Origin: Planctomycetaceae bacterium
GTDB taxonomy: Bacteria > Planctomycetota > Planctomycetia > Planctomycetales > Planctomycetaceae
DNA: 5,898 nucleotides
Direction of reading: 5' to 3'
Assembly (NCBI GenBank): GCA_015487825.1
Contig: WFOZ01000384.1
Location: 1-5,898, forward strand
Shown: one piece after another, positions 1 through 5,898 of the stretch
Layout of the letters: each line of letters begins with the position of its first letter
Position numbering within the stretch: the first letter of the stretch is position 1
Program-made: the position numbers and the translations under genes
The notes under the pieces: generated by a model
Told to the model about the DNA's origin: nothing
Databases searched by the model: none
The model's input: the letters and a program-made list of their open reading frames with translations, nothing else

Positions 1-121
1 CAATTTGAAGTTTTGAATTCAACTTGGTTCCCCGTACAAAAGCAGGGGCAGCGAGTGTTGCTGAAAGGGCTGCAGAAGTTTTAAGGAAACAGCGGCGGGA
101 ATTTTGTTGCAATTTTGCCAT
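1..121 (-). CDS. N-terminus of a Tat-exported oxidoreductase, probably Gfo/Idh/MocA family (partial, runs off the left edge)
   Basis: Reading the minus strand from the ATG at 121-119 gives 40 open codons up to the window edge. Residues 8-14 read SRRCFLK, a full match to the twin-arginine consensus (S/T-R-R-x-F-L-K). An Ala/Leu-rich hydrophobic stretch follows (about 15-28, TSAALSATLAAPAF), then VRG and a lysine/asparagine-rich linker ending in KLQI. In planctomycete and related genomes, a Tat leader ending in 'APAFVRG', then a short NxKL-type linker and a beta strand, is the usual start of secreted Gfo/Idh/MocA NAD(P)-dependent sugar oxidoreductases. The GxGxxG cofactor loop would lie just beyond the edge, so the family call is inferred from the leader and linker only; the Tat signal is seen directly. 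No strong Shine-Dalgarno precedes the ATG (only a GGA about 12 bases away). The gene is transcribed divergently from the GH32 gene and shares a 151-base control region with it. A short plus-strand open frame at 1-84 is its antisense shadow. Confidence 0.75.
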   Translation of the reverse strand, partial: MAKLQQNSRRCFLKTSAALSATLAAPAFVRGTKLNSKLQI

Positions 122-175
122 GGTGGTTGAGTCCAAGGTTAAGGGATGAGGAAGGCATCATATCAGTCAACTCTT

Positions 176-205
176 ATTCTAAGTTGCCTCTCTCTTGTAA
201 TTCAA
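176..205 (-). promoter_or_regulatory. Candidate sigma-70-type promoter for the minus-strand oxidoreductase
   Basis: On the minus strand, TTGAAT (plus 200-205) matches the -35 consensus at 4 of 6 bases. After an 18-base spacer, TAGAAT (plus 176-181) matches the -10 consensus at 5 of 6. Transcription would begin near 169 and leave a leader of about 48 bases before the ATG at 121. The -35 box overlaps the right arm of the 191-209 inverted repeat, which fits control by a repressor. Matches of this quality occur by chance in AT-rich intergenic DNA, and planctomycete promoters are poorly defined. Confidence 0.3.
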
Positions 206-209
206 GAGA
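191..209. repeat. Perfect 7-bp inverted repeat, 5-bp spacer (possible operator)
   Basis: The left arm TCTCTTG (191-197) and right arm CAAGAGA (203-209) are exact reverse complements around the spacer TAATT. It is the clearest palindrome in the divergent region. It lies 63 bases before the GH32 start and 69 bases before the oxidoreductase start, and it overlaps the candidate minus-strand -35 box. No T-run follows on either strand, so a terminator is unlikely. A dimeric transcription-factor site is the simplest reading. The regulator is not in this window, and the size and spacing do not identify a family. Confidence 0.45.
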
Positions 210-260
210 ATCGCAGGACAATTGTTGGTAGCTCATGCAATTTAATAATCTCTATTGTTC

Positions 261-264
261 AGGA
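261..264 (+). promoter_or_regulatory. Ribosome-binding site that decides the GH32 start
   Basis: AGGA lies 8 bases upstream of the ATG at 273. It would abut or overlap the alternative in-frame ATG at 264 and lies downstream of the TTG at 255, so it supports only the start at 273. That start also gives a signal peptide beginning Met-Lys. Confidence 0.55.
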
Positions 265-272
265 TGCTAACC

Positions 273-2444
273 ATGAAATTGTCCAATGTTCTCTGCCTGT
301 CTGCCTTATGCTGTTTTATGATGGCTGCTACCGGATATGCGGAAGATGATATATTGATTTCCGATTTTGAAGGCAAAACTTACGGTCAGTGGAAAACGAC
401 CGGTGTGGCATTTGGCCCCGGACCAGCTAACGGGACGTTACCACGGCAGATGCACGTGAGTGGTTACCGTGGCAAAGGATTGGTGAATTCTTTCTATAAA
501 GGAGATGGCACAACCGGCACACTTACCTCGCCACCTTTCAAAGTTGAACGTGACTACATCACTTTTCTGATTGGAGGCGGCGGACATGAAGGGAAGACGT
601 GTATCAATCTTCTGTTAGATGGAAAAATTGCACGAACTGCGACCGGTCCCAATACGCAATCAGGGGGCAGCGAACAACTTTCTCCTTCTTACTGGGATGT
701 CAAAGAGTATCGCGGCAAAGAAGCTTCCATTCAAATTGTTGATCAGGCCAAAGGAGGCTGGGGACATATCAATATTGATCACATTGTGCAGTCAAGTAAT
801 AAGCCCAAAGTGCCCATCCGCGCCCCGCATAATCGAAAATTCACAATTACGGATAAATATCTCATTGTGCCGATTTCCAATGGCGCAAAAAAATGCGAAG
901 TGATACTTAAAGTGAATGGAACAGCGGTTCGCAGTTACGAAACCGAGTTGGCAACTGATGCTGATTCGATTGACTGGTATGCTTATTTTACGATTGAATC
1001 CTACAACCAAAAAGAGGCAGAAGTTTCGGTGAATCAGGCAACTGAAGAAGGTTTTTCTTTAATCAGACAATCGAACAATATTCCGGCATCAACTCCTTTT
1101 TACAGCGAAGAACTTCGCCCGCAATTTCATTTTTCTCAAAAGGTCGGTTGGAATAACGATCCCAACGGCATGGTCTACCTTAATGGTGAGTGGCATCTTT
1201 TCTTTCAGCATAATCCTGTCGGCTGGAACTGGGGAAACATGACCTGGGGACATGCTGTAAGCAAAGATCTGGTTCATTGGAAGCAACTTCCCAACGCACT
1301 GTTCCCAAAAACAATGGCTCGGGGTGCCTGTTTTTCCGGAGGAGCCACCATCGATAAGAAAAACAGTGCCGGTTGGAAAACTGGAGATAACGATGTGCTG
1401 GTCGCCTTTCTGACTGACACCGGTGCCGGCGAATCGGTCGTGTACAGTCAGGATGGCGGACGCAGCTTCACCTGGTATGCGGACAACCCTGTCGTCAAGC
1501 ATAAAGGCCGCGACCCGAAAGTTATCTGGTACGAATACGATGAGCAGGATTTGCCACTTAACGAAAAGGCAAAAAAACTGGGCGGCCACTGGGTAATGGC
1601 TGTTTATAATGAGCACGAAAAGTACAAGAAGAATATCGCCTTTTATACATCAACCAATCTTAAACAGTGGAAAGAACAAAGCCACCTGCCGGGTTATTAT
1701 GAATGCCCGGAGTTATTTGAATTGCCGGTTGATGGTAACTCAAACAACTCTCGCTGGGTGGTGATTGCAGCCGATGCCCGGTACACCCTCGGCAAGTTTG
1801 ATGGCAAGAAATTCACGCCGGAACATCAGGGAACGCATCAGGTTCATTACGGATCGTACTATGCGTCTCAGCTTTTCGATAATGCACCAGATGGGAGAAA
1901 AATTCAAATCGGCTGGGTCCGCATCGCTATGCCTGGCATGCCTTTCAATCAGACATTCAGTTTCCCGCATCAACTCTCACTCCGCACCACAAGCGACGGC
2001 ATCCGCATGTTTGCCAGGCCTGTCAAAGAGATCGAAAAAATCCACCAGAAAAAACATGTTACAAAAAATCAGAATTTGTCCGCAGAGTTGCCTGTCAGCC
2101 TTGATGTCTCGGGGCGTTTGTTTGATATCCGTGCAAGTTTTGAATTGGGAGAAGCGAAGCGAATCGGGCTCGACATCGGCGGCAATATTGTTGCCTACAA
2201 TGTTAAGGATAGAAAGCTGAACGATGCCCCCATGAAACCGAATAACAGCACGATTTCGATGCAGGTTCTTGTTGATCGTCCCCTGATCGAAATCTGCGGC
2301 AACGAAGGAGCCGTTTTCATTACTTCAGAACGAAAACATAAAGGCGAAGTTCGAGCGATCAAAGCATTTGCACAAGGGAATGGAGCGAAATTGATCAGCC
2401 TTGAAGTTTATGAACTCGAATCGATCTGGAATGGCAATAAATAA
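273..2444 (+). CDS. Secreted GH32 fructan hydrolase (levanase / exo-inulinase type) with two N-terminal accessory modules
   Basis: A 723-residue exported glycoside hydrolase expected to cleave beta-fructosidic bonds in levan, inulin or sucrose, releasing fructose with retention. Residues 1-23 form a signal peptide (MKLS, a Cys/Leu/Met-rich core, cleavage likely after GYA). Residues about 27-173 are a Gly-rich beta-sandwich-like module also known from levanases of planctomycetes and Bacteroidetes, possibly carbohydrate-binding. About 188-266 resembles the small N-terminal domain of Bacteroides levanases (DUF4980-like, from memory). The five-bladed propeller spans about 284-590: WNNDPNG at 293-299 with nucleophile D296, FSGGA at 354-358, RDP at 413-415 with transition-state stabiliser D414, and ECP at 477-479 with acid/base E477. 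The C-terminal sandwich (about 600-721) has the typical DRPLIEICGNEG strand from D668. The catalytic set is complete, so activity is expected. Levan versus inulin preference cannot be read from sequence. Longer in-frame starts at 255 (TTG) and 264 are less likely. It is followed after 97 bases by the SGNH hydrolase gene, probably in the same transcript. Confidence 0.95.
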   Translation: MKLSNVLCLSALCCFMMAATGYAEDDILISDFEGKTYGQWKTTGVAFGPGPANGTLPRQMHVSGYRGKGLVNSFYKGDGTTGTLTSPPFKVERDYITFLIGGGGHEGKTCINLLLDGKIARTATGPNTQSGGSEQLSPSYWDVKEYRGKEASIQIVDQAKGGWGHINIDHIVQSSNKPKVPIRAPHNRKFTITDKYLIVPISNGAKKCEVILKVNGTAVRSYETELATDADSIDWYAYFTIESYNQKEAEVSVNQATEEGFSLIRQSNNIPASTPFYSEELRPQFHFSQKVGWNNDPNGMVYLNGEWHLFFQHNPVGWNWGNMTWGHAVSKDLVHWKQLPNALFPKTMARGACFSGGATIDKKNSAGWKTGDNDVLVAFLTDTGAGESVVYSQDGGRSFTWYADNPVVKHKGRDPKVIWYEYDEQDLPLNEKAKKLGGHWVMAVYNEHEKYKKNIAFYTSTNLKQWKEQSHLPGYYECPELFELPVDGNSNNSRWVVIAADARYTLGKFDGKKFTPEHQGTHQVHYGSYYASQLFDNAPDGRKIQIGWVRIAMPGMPFNQTFSFPHQLSLRTTSDGIRMFARPVKEIEKIHQKKHVTKNQNLSAELPVSLDVSGRLFDIRASFELGEAKRIGLDIGGNIVAYNVKDRKLNDAPMKPNNSTISMQVLVDRPLIEICGNEGAVFITSERKHKGEVRAIKAFAQGNGAKLISLEVYELESIWNGNK

Positions 2445-2541
2445 CGGAAAACTGATTATAATTCAGCGTAAGAGTCAAAGTGGAGCGGTTGAGGCCATTT
2501 CGATATTTTCAGAAAATCACCTTTCAGGAATGAAACAGACT

Positions 2542-3690
2542 ATGAAAAAACAATTGATTCGTATTATTCAGTCCACTTTATTTCTCGCCATTATATGTGG
2601 TCTTATAACTACAGTTGAATCAACGGCTCAAGCCGAGCAGACCGTTCAGCTTACGTTGCCGAAAGAAGTTTATGCGGTTGTGGGAATCGAAACGGGCATC
2701 TTCTTTTCGAACATTGTACGAGTCGAAAAGCTGGCGGATTATCAATTCGAAGTGAAGTCTGAATTGGGAGACTCTCACAAAGATCGCTGGTTATTCACCC
2801 CAACCAAAAAAGATGTCGGCCAGCACCAGTTGAGCGTATGCGTCAAAGATGCTGGCGGGAAAATTCTTCAATGCCAATCCACAAAGCTGATTGTTGTTGC
2901 AGCCAATGCAGGGGAAGGAAAAAAGATTCGACTGTTGATTGTAGGCGACAGCCTGACACATTCGACGATGTATCCGAATGAAATTGCCCGCCTGCTTTCT
3001 TTACCGGGAAACCCGGAATGGGAAATGTTGGGGACACACAAACCGGGTCGCGCAGCCAAAGGTGTTGTCCATGAAGGCTATGGCGGTTGGACATGGAGAC
3101 GATTTAATACTTCCTACAAACCAGATCATCAGGACGCAAAAAGGAAGGGAACCAGCCCGTTTGTTTTTCCTGACAAAAGTGGTAAAGCAGAATTGAATCT
3201 CCCTAAATACTTTGACGAACATTGTGGCGGTCAGCGTCCGGATTTCATCACGGTTTTATTGGGGATTAATGATTGTTTTCATGCTGCGTATGATGATCAG
3301 GCTGCGATCGATGCAAAAATTAACGGGATGCTTGAAGAAGCCGACATTCTTATCGCTGCGTTTCGTAAGGCGGCCCCAAATGCAGAAATCGGCATCTGTC
3401 TAACACCACCTGCCAATTCGCGCGATGCCGCTTTTGAAAATAACTACAAAGGAAGATACACGAGAGAAGGCTGGAAGAAAATTCAGCATCAGCTTGTGCA
3501 GCAACAACTCAAACATTTCGCTGCCAGTAACGACACCAAACTGAGCGTCATACCAACAGAACTTTATTTGGATATCACAAACGGATTCCCAGCAACCAAT
3601 GCCGTGCATCCCAATCAGCATGGCTACGAACAGATTGGTTCAGCCATCTATTCGTGGTTGAAATGGAAGCTGGCATCGACGGAAAAATGA
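2542..3690 (+). CDS. Secreted SGNH/GDSL-family hydrolase with N-terminal Ig-like domain (probable carbohydrate esterase)
   Basis: A 382-residue exported protein, probably an esterase or deacetylase. Residues 1-31 are a signal peptide (MKKQLIRI, hydrophobic core, cleavage after AQA). Residues about 32-123 look like an all-beta Ig-like domain (alternating strands, ending KLIVVAAN). The SGNH domain then runs about 130-378. Block I is GDSL at 135-138 with nucleophile S137. Block II is in HEGYGGWTW at 177-185 with oxyanion-hole glycine. Block III is GIND at 241-244 with N243. Block V is NAVHPN at 353-358 with base H356. The usual Asp three residues before the His is Asn353 here, so the enzyme may use a Ser-His dyad or an Asp from elsewhere. 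The HEGYGGWT block resembles sialate O-acetylesterase-like and other bacterial carbohydrate-esterase SGNH proteins; the substrate is not shown. ATG 2530 is an alternative start four codons upstream, but AGGAA at 2526-2530 overlaps it. From 2542 that motif is 11 bases away, rather long. Being 97 bases after the GH32 gene suggests a shared role in polysaccharide breakdown. Confidence 0.88.
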   Translation: MKKQLIRIIQSTLFLAIICGLITTVESTAQAEQTVQLTLPKEVYAVVGIETGIFFSNIVRVEKLADYQFEVKSELGDSHKDRWLFTPTKKDVGQHQLSVCVKDAGGKILQCQSTKLIVVAANAGEGKKIRLLIVGDSLTHSTMYPNEIARLLSLPGNPEWEMLGTHKPGRAAKGVVHEGYGGWTWRRFNTSYKPDHQDAKRKGTSPFVFPDKSGKAELNLPKYFDEHCGGQRPDFITVLLGINDCFHAAYDDQAAIDAKINGMLEEADILIAAFRKAAPNAEIGICLTPPANSRDAAFENNYKGRYTREGWKKIQHQLVQQQLKHFAASNDTKLSVIPTELYLDITNGFPATNAVHPNQHGYEQIGSAIYSWLKWKLASTEK

Positions 3691-3706
3691 TGCACAATAT
3701 TTTCAA

Positions 3707-4939
3707 TTATTCCGGCAGCGATTCTAACGGTCCGATTGCCACCGTAGAGAGTTGCCCGAGAGGGTACTGTTCCAGCAGTTCTCGAATGTCCTGTAATGTC
3801 AAGTTTTGGAGCGTTGCAAGATCGTCTTCCACCGAGCGGTACTCTTTGCGGTAAACCCAGTTGCTGCCGAGTGTGGAAAGACGTCCCATCGGGCGTTCGC
3901 TACGTAATACAATGCGGGAAGCGATTTTGTTTTTTGTCTGTTCGAGTTCTTCAGCCGTTACACCGTTGTTGTTGACTTCTTCATAGATAGCTGAGATCGC
4001 ATCGAGATTCTCCCTGACACCTTCAGGATTACATGTTAGAAAAGACATGTAGCCGGAAGAACCATCGTAGTCGTTGTAAGAAAGCTCGGCTGCTTCTGCC
4101 CGGCCTGATTCAATCAACTCCCAATACAAACGACTGTTCGCATCATCTCCAACAATGGTTGTTAAAACATCGGCTGCAAATCGAAGTGGACTGTCTGAAG
4201 CAGGCGCGGGACTCATTTGGGCAACATGCTCCTGCAATGCACCGGATTTAGGTAATACCAGAACCCCACCGGTTGGTTGTGCCTCAGTTGTATCCCGTGC
4301 CGTTTCACCAGTTGGCCAATGGCTGCAATGTTTTTTTGTTAGCTCGGCCACGGTAGACCATTGCACATTTCCTGCAATCGCCAGCGTAATGTTTCCGGCC
4401 AGGTAATGTGATTCGTGGTACTCCCGCATCTGCTCAGCTTTCAACGCGGTAATACTTTCAACACTTCCCAGAATACTGTGAGAAAGCGGATGCCCCGCAA
4501 AGTGAGTCTGCATCAGTTTTTCGTAAGCAGTGAAAGTCGGCATATCGTCGTACATGCCAATTTCTTCCAGGATAACCTGTTTCTCCATATTGAAATCGTC
4601 ATCCCGCAACGAGGGGTACAGAATTGAGGAAAACATTTCGAAGGCTATCGGTAAATATTCCGGAAGAACCGCGGCATAAAACAGGGTGACTTCTTCGCTG
4701 GTCGAAGCGTTGTAATTGGCTCCAACCTCGTCAAAAATTCGATTGACATCTTCAGCCGAGTATTTTTCGGTCCCCTTGAAAACCATATGTTCCAGAAAAT
4801 GGCTCACGCCACTGACATCAAGCGATTCATCACGCGAACCGGTACGAACAAAAAATCCGAACGCAACGCTATGCACACTCGGATTCAGTTCCGCAACAAC
4901 TTTCAGGCCGTTTTCCAGTGTTTCCTGTTCAAACTTCAC
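3707..4939 (-). CDS. M16 family zinc metallopeptidase, catalytic subunit type
   Basis: A complete 410-residue M16B-type peptidase (processing-peptidase/insulinase superfamily). The opening LENGLKVV is typical of the family. The inverted zinc motif HFLEH is at 47-51 (ligands H47 and H51, catalytic E50). The distal helix has E119 and E126 in [10 protein letters not shown], with E126 as the likely third ligand. A second M16 domain follows, but its R/Y substrate-binding motif is lost: after SRLYWEL (269-275) the Arg and Tyr positions are occupied by I276 and A283. Catalytic subunits of heterodimeric M16 enzymes show this pattern, and the partner is probably the gene just upstream. No signal peptide is seen, so it is probably cytoplasmic unless exported by another route. 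The start is GTG at 4939-4937, backed by GAGGA 7 bases upstream; the nearby ATG at 4946 is out of frame and stops after five codons. The gene converges on the SGNH gene with a 16-base gap. Members cleave peptides or unfolded proteins; the substrate here is unknown. Confidence 0.95.
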   Translation of the reverse strand: MKFEQETLENGLKVVAELNPSVHSVAFGFFVRTGSRDESLDVSGVSHFLEHMVFKGTEKYSAEDVNRIFDEVGANYNASTSEEVTLFYAAVLPEYLPIAFEMFSSILYPSLRDDDFNMEKQVILEEIGMYDDMPTFTAYEKLMQTHFAGHPLSHSILGSVESITALKAEQMREYHESHYLAGNITLAIAGNVQWSTVAELTKKHCSHWPTGETARDTTEAQPTGGVLVLPKSGALQEHVAQMSPAPASDSPLRFAADVLTTIVGDDANSRLYWELIESGRAEAAELSYNDYDGSSGYMSFLTCNPEGVRENLDAISAIYEEVNNNGVTAEELEQTKNKIASRIVLRSERPMGRLSTLGSNWVYRKEYRSVEDDLATLQNLTLQDIRELLEQYPLGQLSTVAIGPLESLPE

Positions 4940-4946
4940 GAGTCAT

Positions 4947-4951
4947 TCCTC
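4947..4951 (-). promoter_or_regulatory. Strong ribosome-binding site for the GTG start of the M16 peptidase
   Basis: On the minus strand GAGGA is followed by 7 bases and then the GTG at 4939-4937, close to ideal spacing. It fixes the GTG as the start, because the only nearby ATG (4946-4944) is directly adjacent to GAGGA and opens a five-codon frame (M-T-R-E-V, stop at 4931-4929). Confidence 0.6.
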
Positions 4952-4994
4952 AGCACTTTAATTGTAGATGAATAGAGAGGCTTCAAGGCATCTC

Positions 4995-5898
4995 TCAGCC
5001 AGGTTGACTGACTTGAAGAGGTTCCGGGCCAATTGTCAGCACCTGAAGATTATCAGCGGGATGTTGCTGAGCGTAGGCAACAACGTCCTGCGTGCAGATC
5101 GATTCGATTCGCTGCCGCACTTCTGTCAAGGTGGTAATACGCCCCAGATGGAACCAGTCGCGAACCAAAGAGGACGCGCGAGCCATTGTCGATTCTTCCT
5201 GCATAATCAACGCACTTTTAGCACGTGCCTGGCAGCGTTGCAGTTCTGATTCCGTTACATCCTGATCAATTTTCTTTAGTTCATCGACCGTCACTTCGAG
5301 TGTTTCCTGTGCCCGGTCGTTTGTTGTGCCTGCATAACAAAGAATGCGGGCTTCCTCTTTAAGAGTATTCAGTGATGCTCCGATGGCGTAACACAAGCCT
5401 CGCTCTTCACGAACTTTGGTGAATAACCGCGAACTCATCCCGCCGGAAAGAATATTTACCGCAGTCCAGGCGCGATAATAATCGGGATGGCAATAAGGAA
5501 CAGCCGGGTAGGCAATTCCGATTTGTGTTTGAGTGGAATCATGTACGATGTGATTTGATACCGGCTGCGGTTCGTTTCCGTTGCTTAAGGTTGGGGCCTC
5601 TCCCGACCAGCCTCCAAATATCTGTTCACATTGCGAAACAATCTGCTTCGCATCGACATCGCCGGCAATCCCCAAAATCGCCCCGGCCGGAACAGAGCAG
5701 TTCTGAAAATGGTCACGAGTATCTTCATGGCTGATTCCAGAAAGATCTTCCAGCGAACCTTCAGAAGAACGATTCCAGGGAGGTGTGTAACATCGCATGC
5801 GCAACTCGATCATCAGTTTTTGTCTTGGCTCATCTTCGATGGAGCGCAGCGTCTGCTCGCGACCGATTTTGCACATCTCGAAAGAGTCTTTTTTCAAC
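4995..5898 (-). CDS. M16 family peptidase-like protein, R/Y (substrate-binding) subunit type, 5' end beyond the window
   Basis: The last 301 codons of a second M16 gene; the family usually runs to about 420 residues, so roughly 120 N-terminal residues, including any HxxEH region, lie beyond the right edge. Visible landmarks, counted from the TTG codon at 5897: LRSIEDEP (17-24), matching the end of the first M16 domain's distal helix; GAILGIAGDVD (72-82), the conserved strand; IGIAYPAVPY (126-135); and SSRLFTKVREERGLCY (155-170), an intact R/Y motif with R163, R166 and Y170. Where the catalytic paralogue has EE (its E125-E126), this protein reads RS, and the loop to the Pro is three residues shorter. 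This suggests a lost zinc ligand, although the alignment there is uncertain. It ends in GPEPLQVSQPG, 55 bases before the GTG of the catalytic M16 gene, so the two are probably co-transcribed with this one first and form a heterodimer. The TTG at 5897 is an internal Leu codon, not a start. No signal can be assessed. Confidence 0.93.
   Translation of the reverse strand, partial: LKKDSFEMCKIGREQTLRSIEDEPRQKLMIELRMRCYTPPWNRSSEGSLEDLSGISHEDTRDHFQNCSVPAGAILGIAGDVDAKQIVSQCEQIFGGWSGEAPTLSNGNEPQPVSNHIVHDSTQTQIGIAYPAVPYCHPDYYRAWTAVNILSGGMSSRLFTKVREERGLCYAIGASLNTLKEEARILCYAGTTNDRAQETLEVTVDELKKIDQDVTESELQRCQARAKSALIMQEESTMARASSLVRDWFHLGRITTLTEVRQRIESICTQDVVAYAQQHPADNLQVLTIGPEPLQVSQPG

Larger units (their letters stand above)
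122..272. promoter_or_regulatory. Divergent intergenic control region
   Basis: This 151-base stretch separates the divergent starts of the Tat-exported oxidoreductase (minus) and the GH32 fructanase (plus), so it must hold both promoters. On the minus strand the best pair is TTGAAT / TAGAAT (listed separately). On the plus strand only a weak candidate is visible: TTGTTG at 222-227, 16 bases, then AATAAT at 244-249. That would give a leader of under 20 bases carrying the GH32 ribosome-binding site. A perfect inverted repeat at 191-209 sits between the two. No convincing coding sequence was found: the plus-strand frame from 146 that runs into the GH32 gene out of frame has no recognisable product. 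Confidence 0.6.

Noticed and set aside
1..84. Plus-strand open frame of 27 codons ending in TAA, possible tail of an upstream gene
   Set aside because: The opposite strand encodes a clear Tat signal and start codon over the same bases, so this frame is an antisense shadow.
255..272. Longer GH32 start at TTG 255 or ATG 264
   Set aside because: AGGA at 261-264 is correctly spaced only for the ATG at 273, and that start gives a clean Met-Lys signal peptide.
146..349. 67-codon plus-strand frame starting at ATG 146
   Set aside because: It overlaps the GH32 signal-peptide region out of frame, has no recognisable domain and no good ribosome-binding site.
1089..1616. 175-codon minus-strand frame inside the GH32 gene
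   Set aside because: It lies opposite the GH32 catalytic domain, whose conserved motifs prove the plus strand is coding; the minus-strand product has no recognisable features.
2457..2462. Perfect TATAAT hexamer between the GH32 and SGNH genes, possible internal promoter
   Set aside because: No acceptable -35 box lies 16-18 bases upstream and the extended -10 TG is out of register; a single hexamer is expected by chance in this AT-rich gap.
2505..2517. Small palindrome ATTTT-CAG-AAAAT in the GH32-SGNH gap, possible terminator or attenuator
   Set aside because: The stem is five A-T pairs with a three-base loop and no T-run, too weak to terminate.
2401..2541. N-terminal extension of the SGNH gene back to TTG 2401
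   Set aside because: It would overlap the GH32 coding end and bury the signal peptide about 47 residues inside the protein.
4975..4994. Imperfect hairpin (GAGAGGC / GCATCTC) between the two M16 genes
   Set aside because: The arms are mismatched, there is no T-run on the transcribed strand, and it lies inside a likely operon.

Overview
The window looks like chromosomal DNA of a planctomycete or another member of the PVC group. This is an inference from gene content, not a database match. The supporting signs are a Tat-exported oxidoreductase N-terminus of the style common in that group, secreted carbohydrate-active enzymes with added beta-sandwich modules, a secreted SGNH hydrolase, two tandem M16 peptidase-like genes, and ribosome-binding sites that vary from clear to absent. 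Base composition is moderate (roughly half GC by eye). No mobile element, CRISPR array, tRNA or rRNA was seen.

Layout. Positions 1-121 (minus strand) hold the first 40 codons of a gene running off the left edge. It has a textbook twin-arginine signal and probably encodes a Gfo/Idh/MocA-type oxidoreductase. Positions 122-272 are a short divergent control region with a 7-5-7 perfect inverted repeat that overlaps a candidate minus-strand promoter. Positions 273-2444 (plus) encode a secreted four-part GH32 fructan hydrolase (levanase/exo-inulinase type) with all three catalytic motifs. After 97 bases, 2542-3690 (plus) encodes a secreted SGNH/GDSL-family hydrolase with an N-terminal Ig-like domain. 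After only 16 bases the coding direction flips. Positions 3707-4939 (minus) encode a zinc-binding M16 peptidase. Upstream of it, 4995-5898 (minus, 5' end beyond the window) encodes a second M16 protein that carries the R/Y motif.

How they work together. The GH32 enzyme and the SGNH hydrolase are both predicted to be exported and probably co-transcribed, which suggests a small locus for attacking a fructan, possibly one with ester substituents. The divergent oxidoreductase may belong to the same sugar-use locus. The two M16 genes form a separate minus-strand operon. Their motifs are complementary: the downstream protein has HxxEH plus the distal Glu but no R/Y pair, and the upstream one has an intact R/Y pair. 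That is the pattern of a heterodimeric M16B peptidase.

Nothing in the window is clearly a wholly new system. The points most worth following are the fructanase-esterase pair, the N-terminal modules of the GH32 protein, the Asn in place of the usual catalytic Asp in the SGNH protein, and the inverted repeat in the divergent promoter region.
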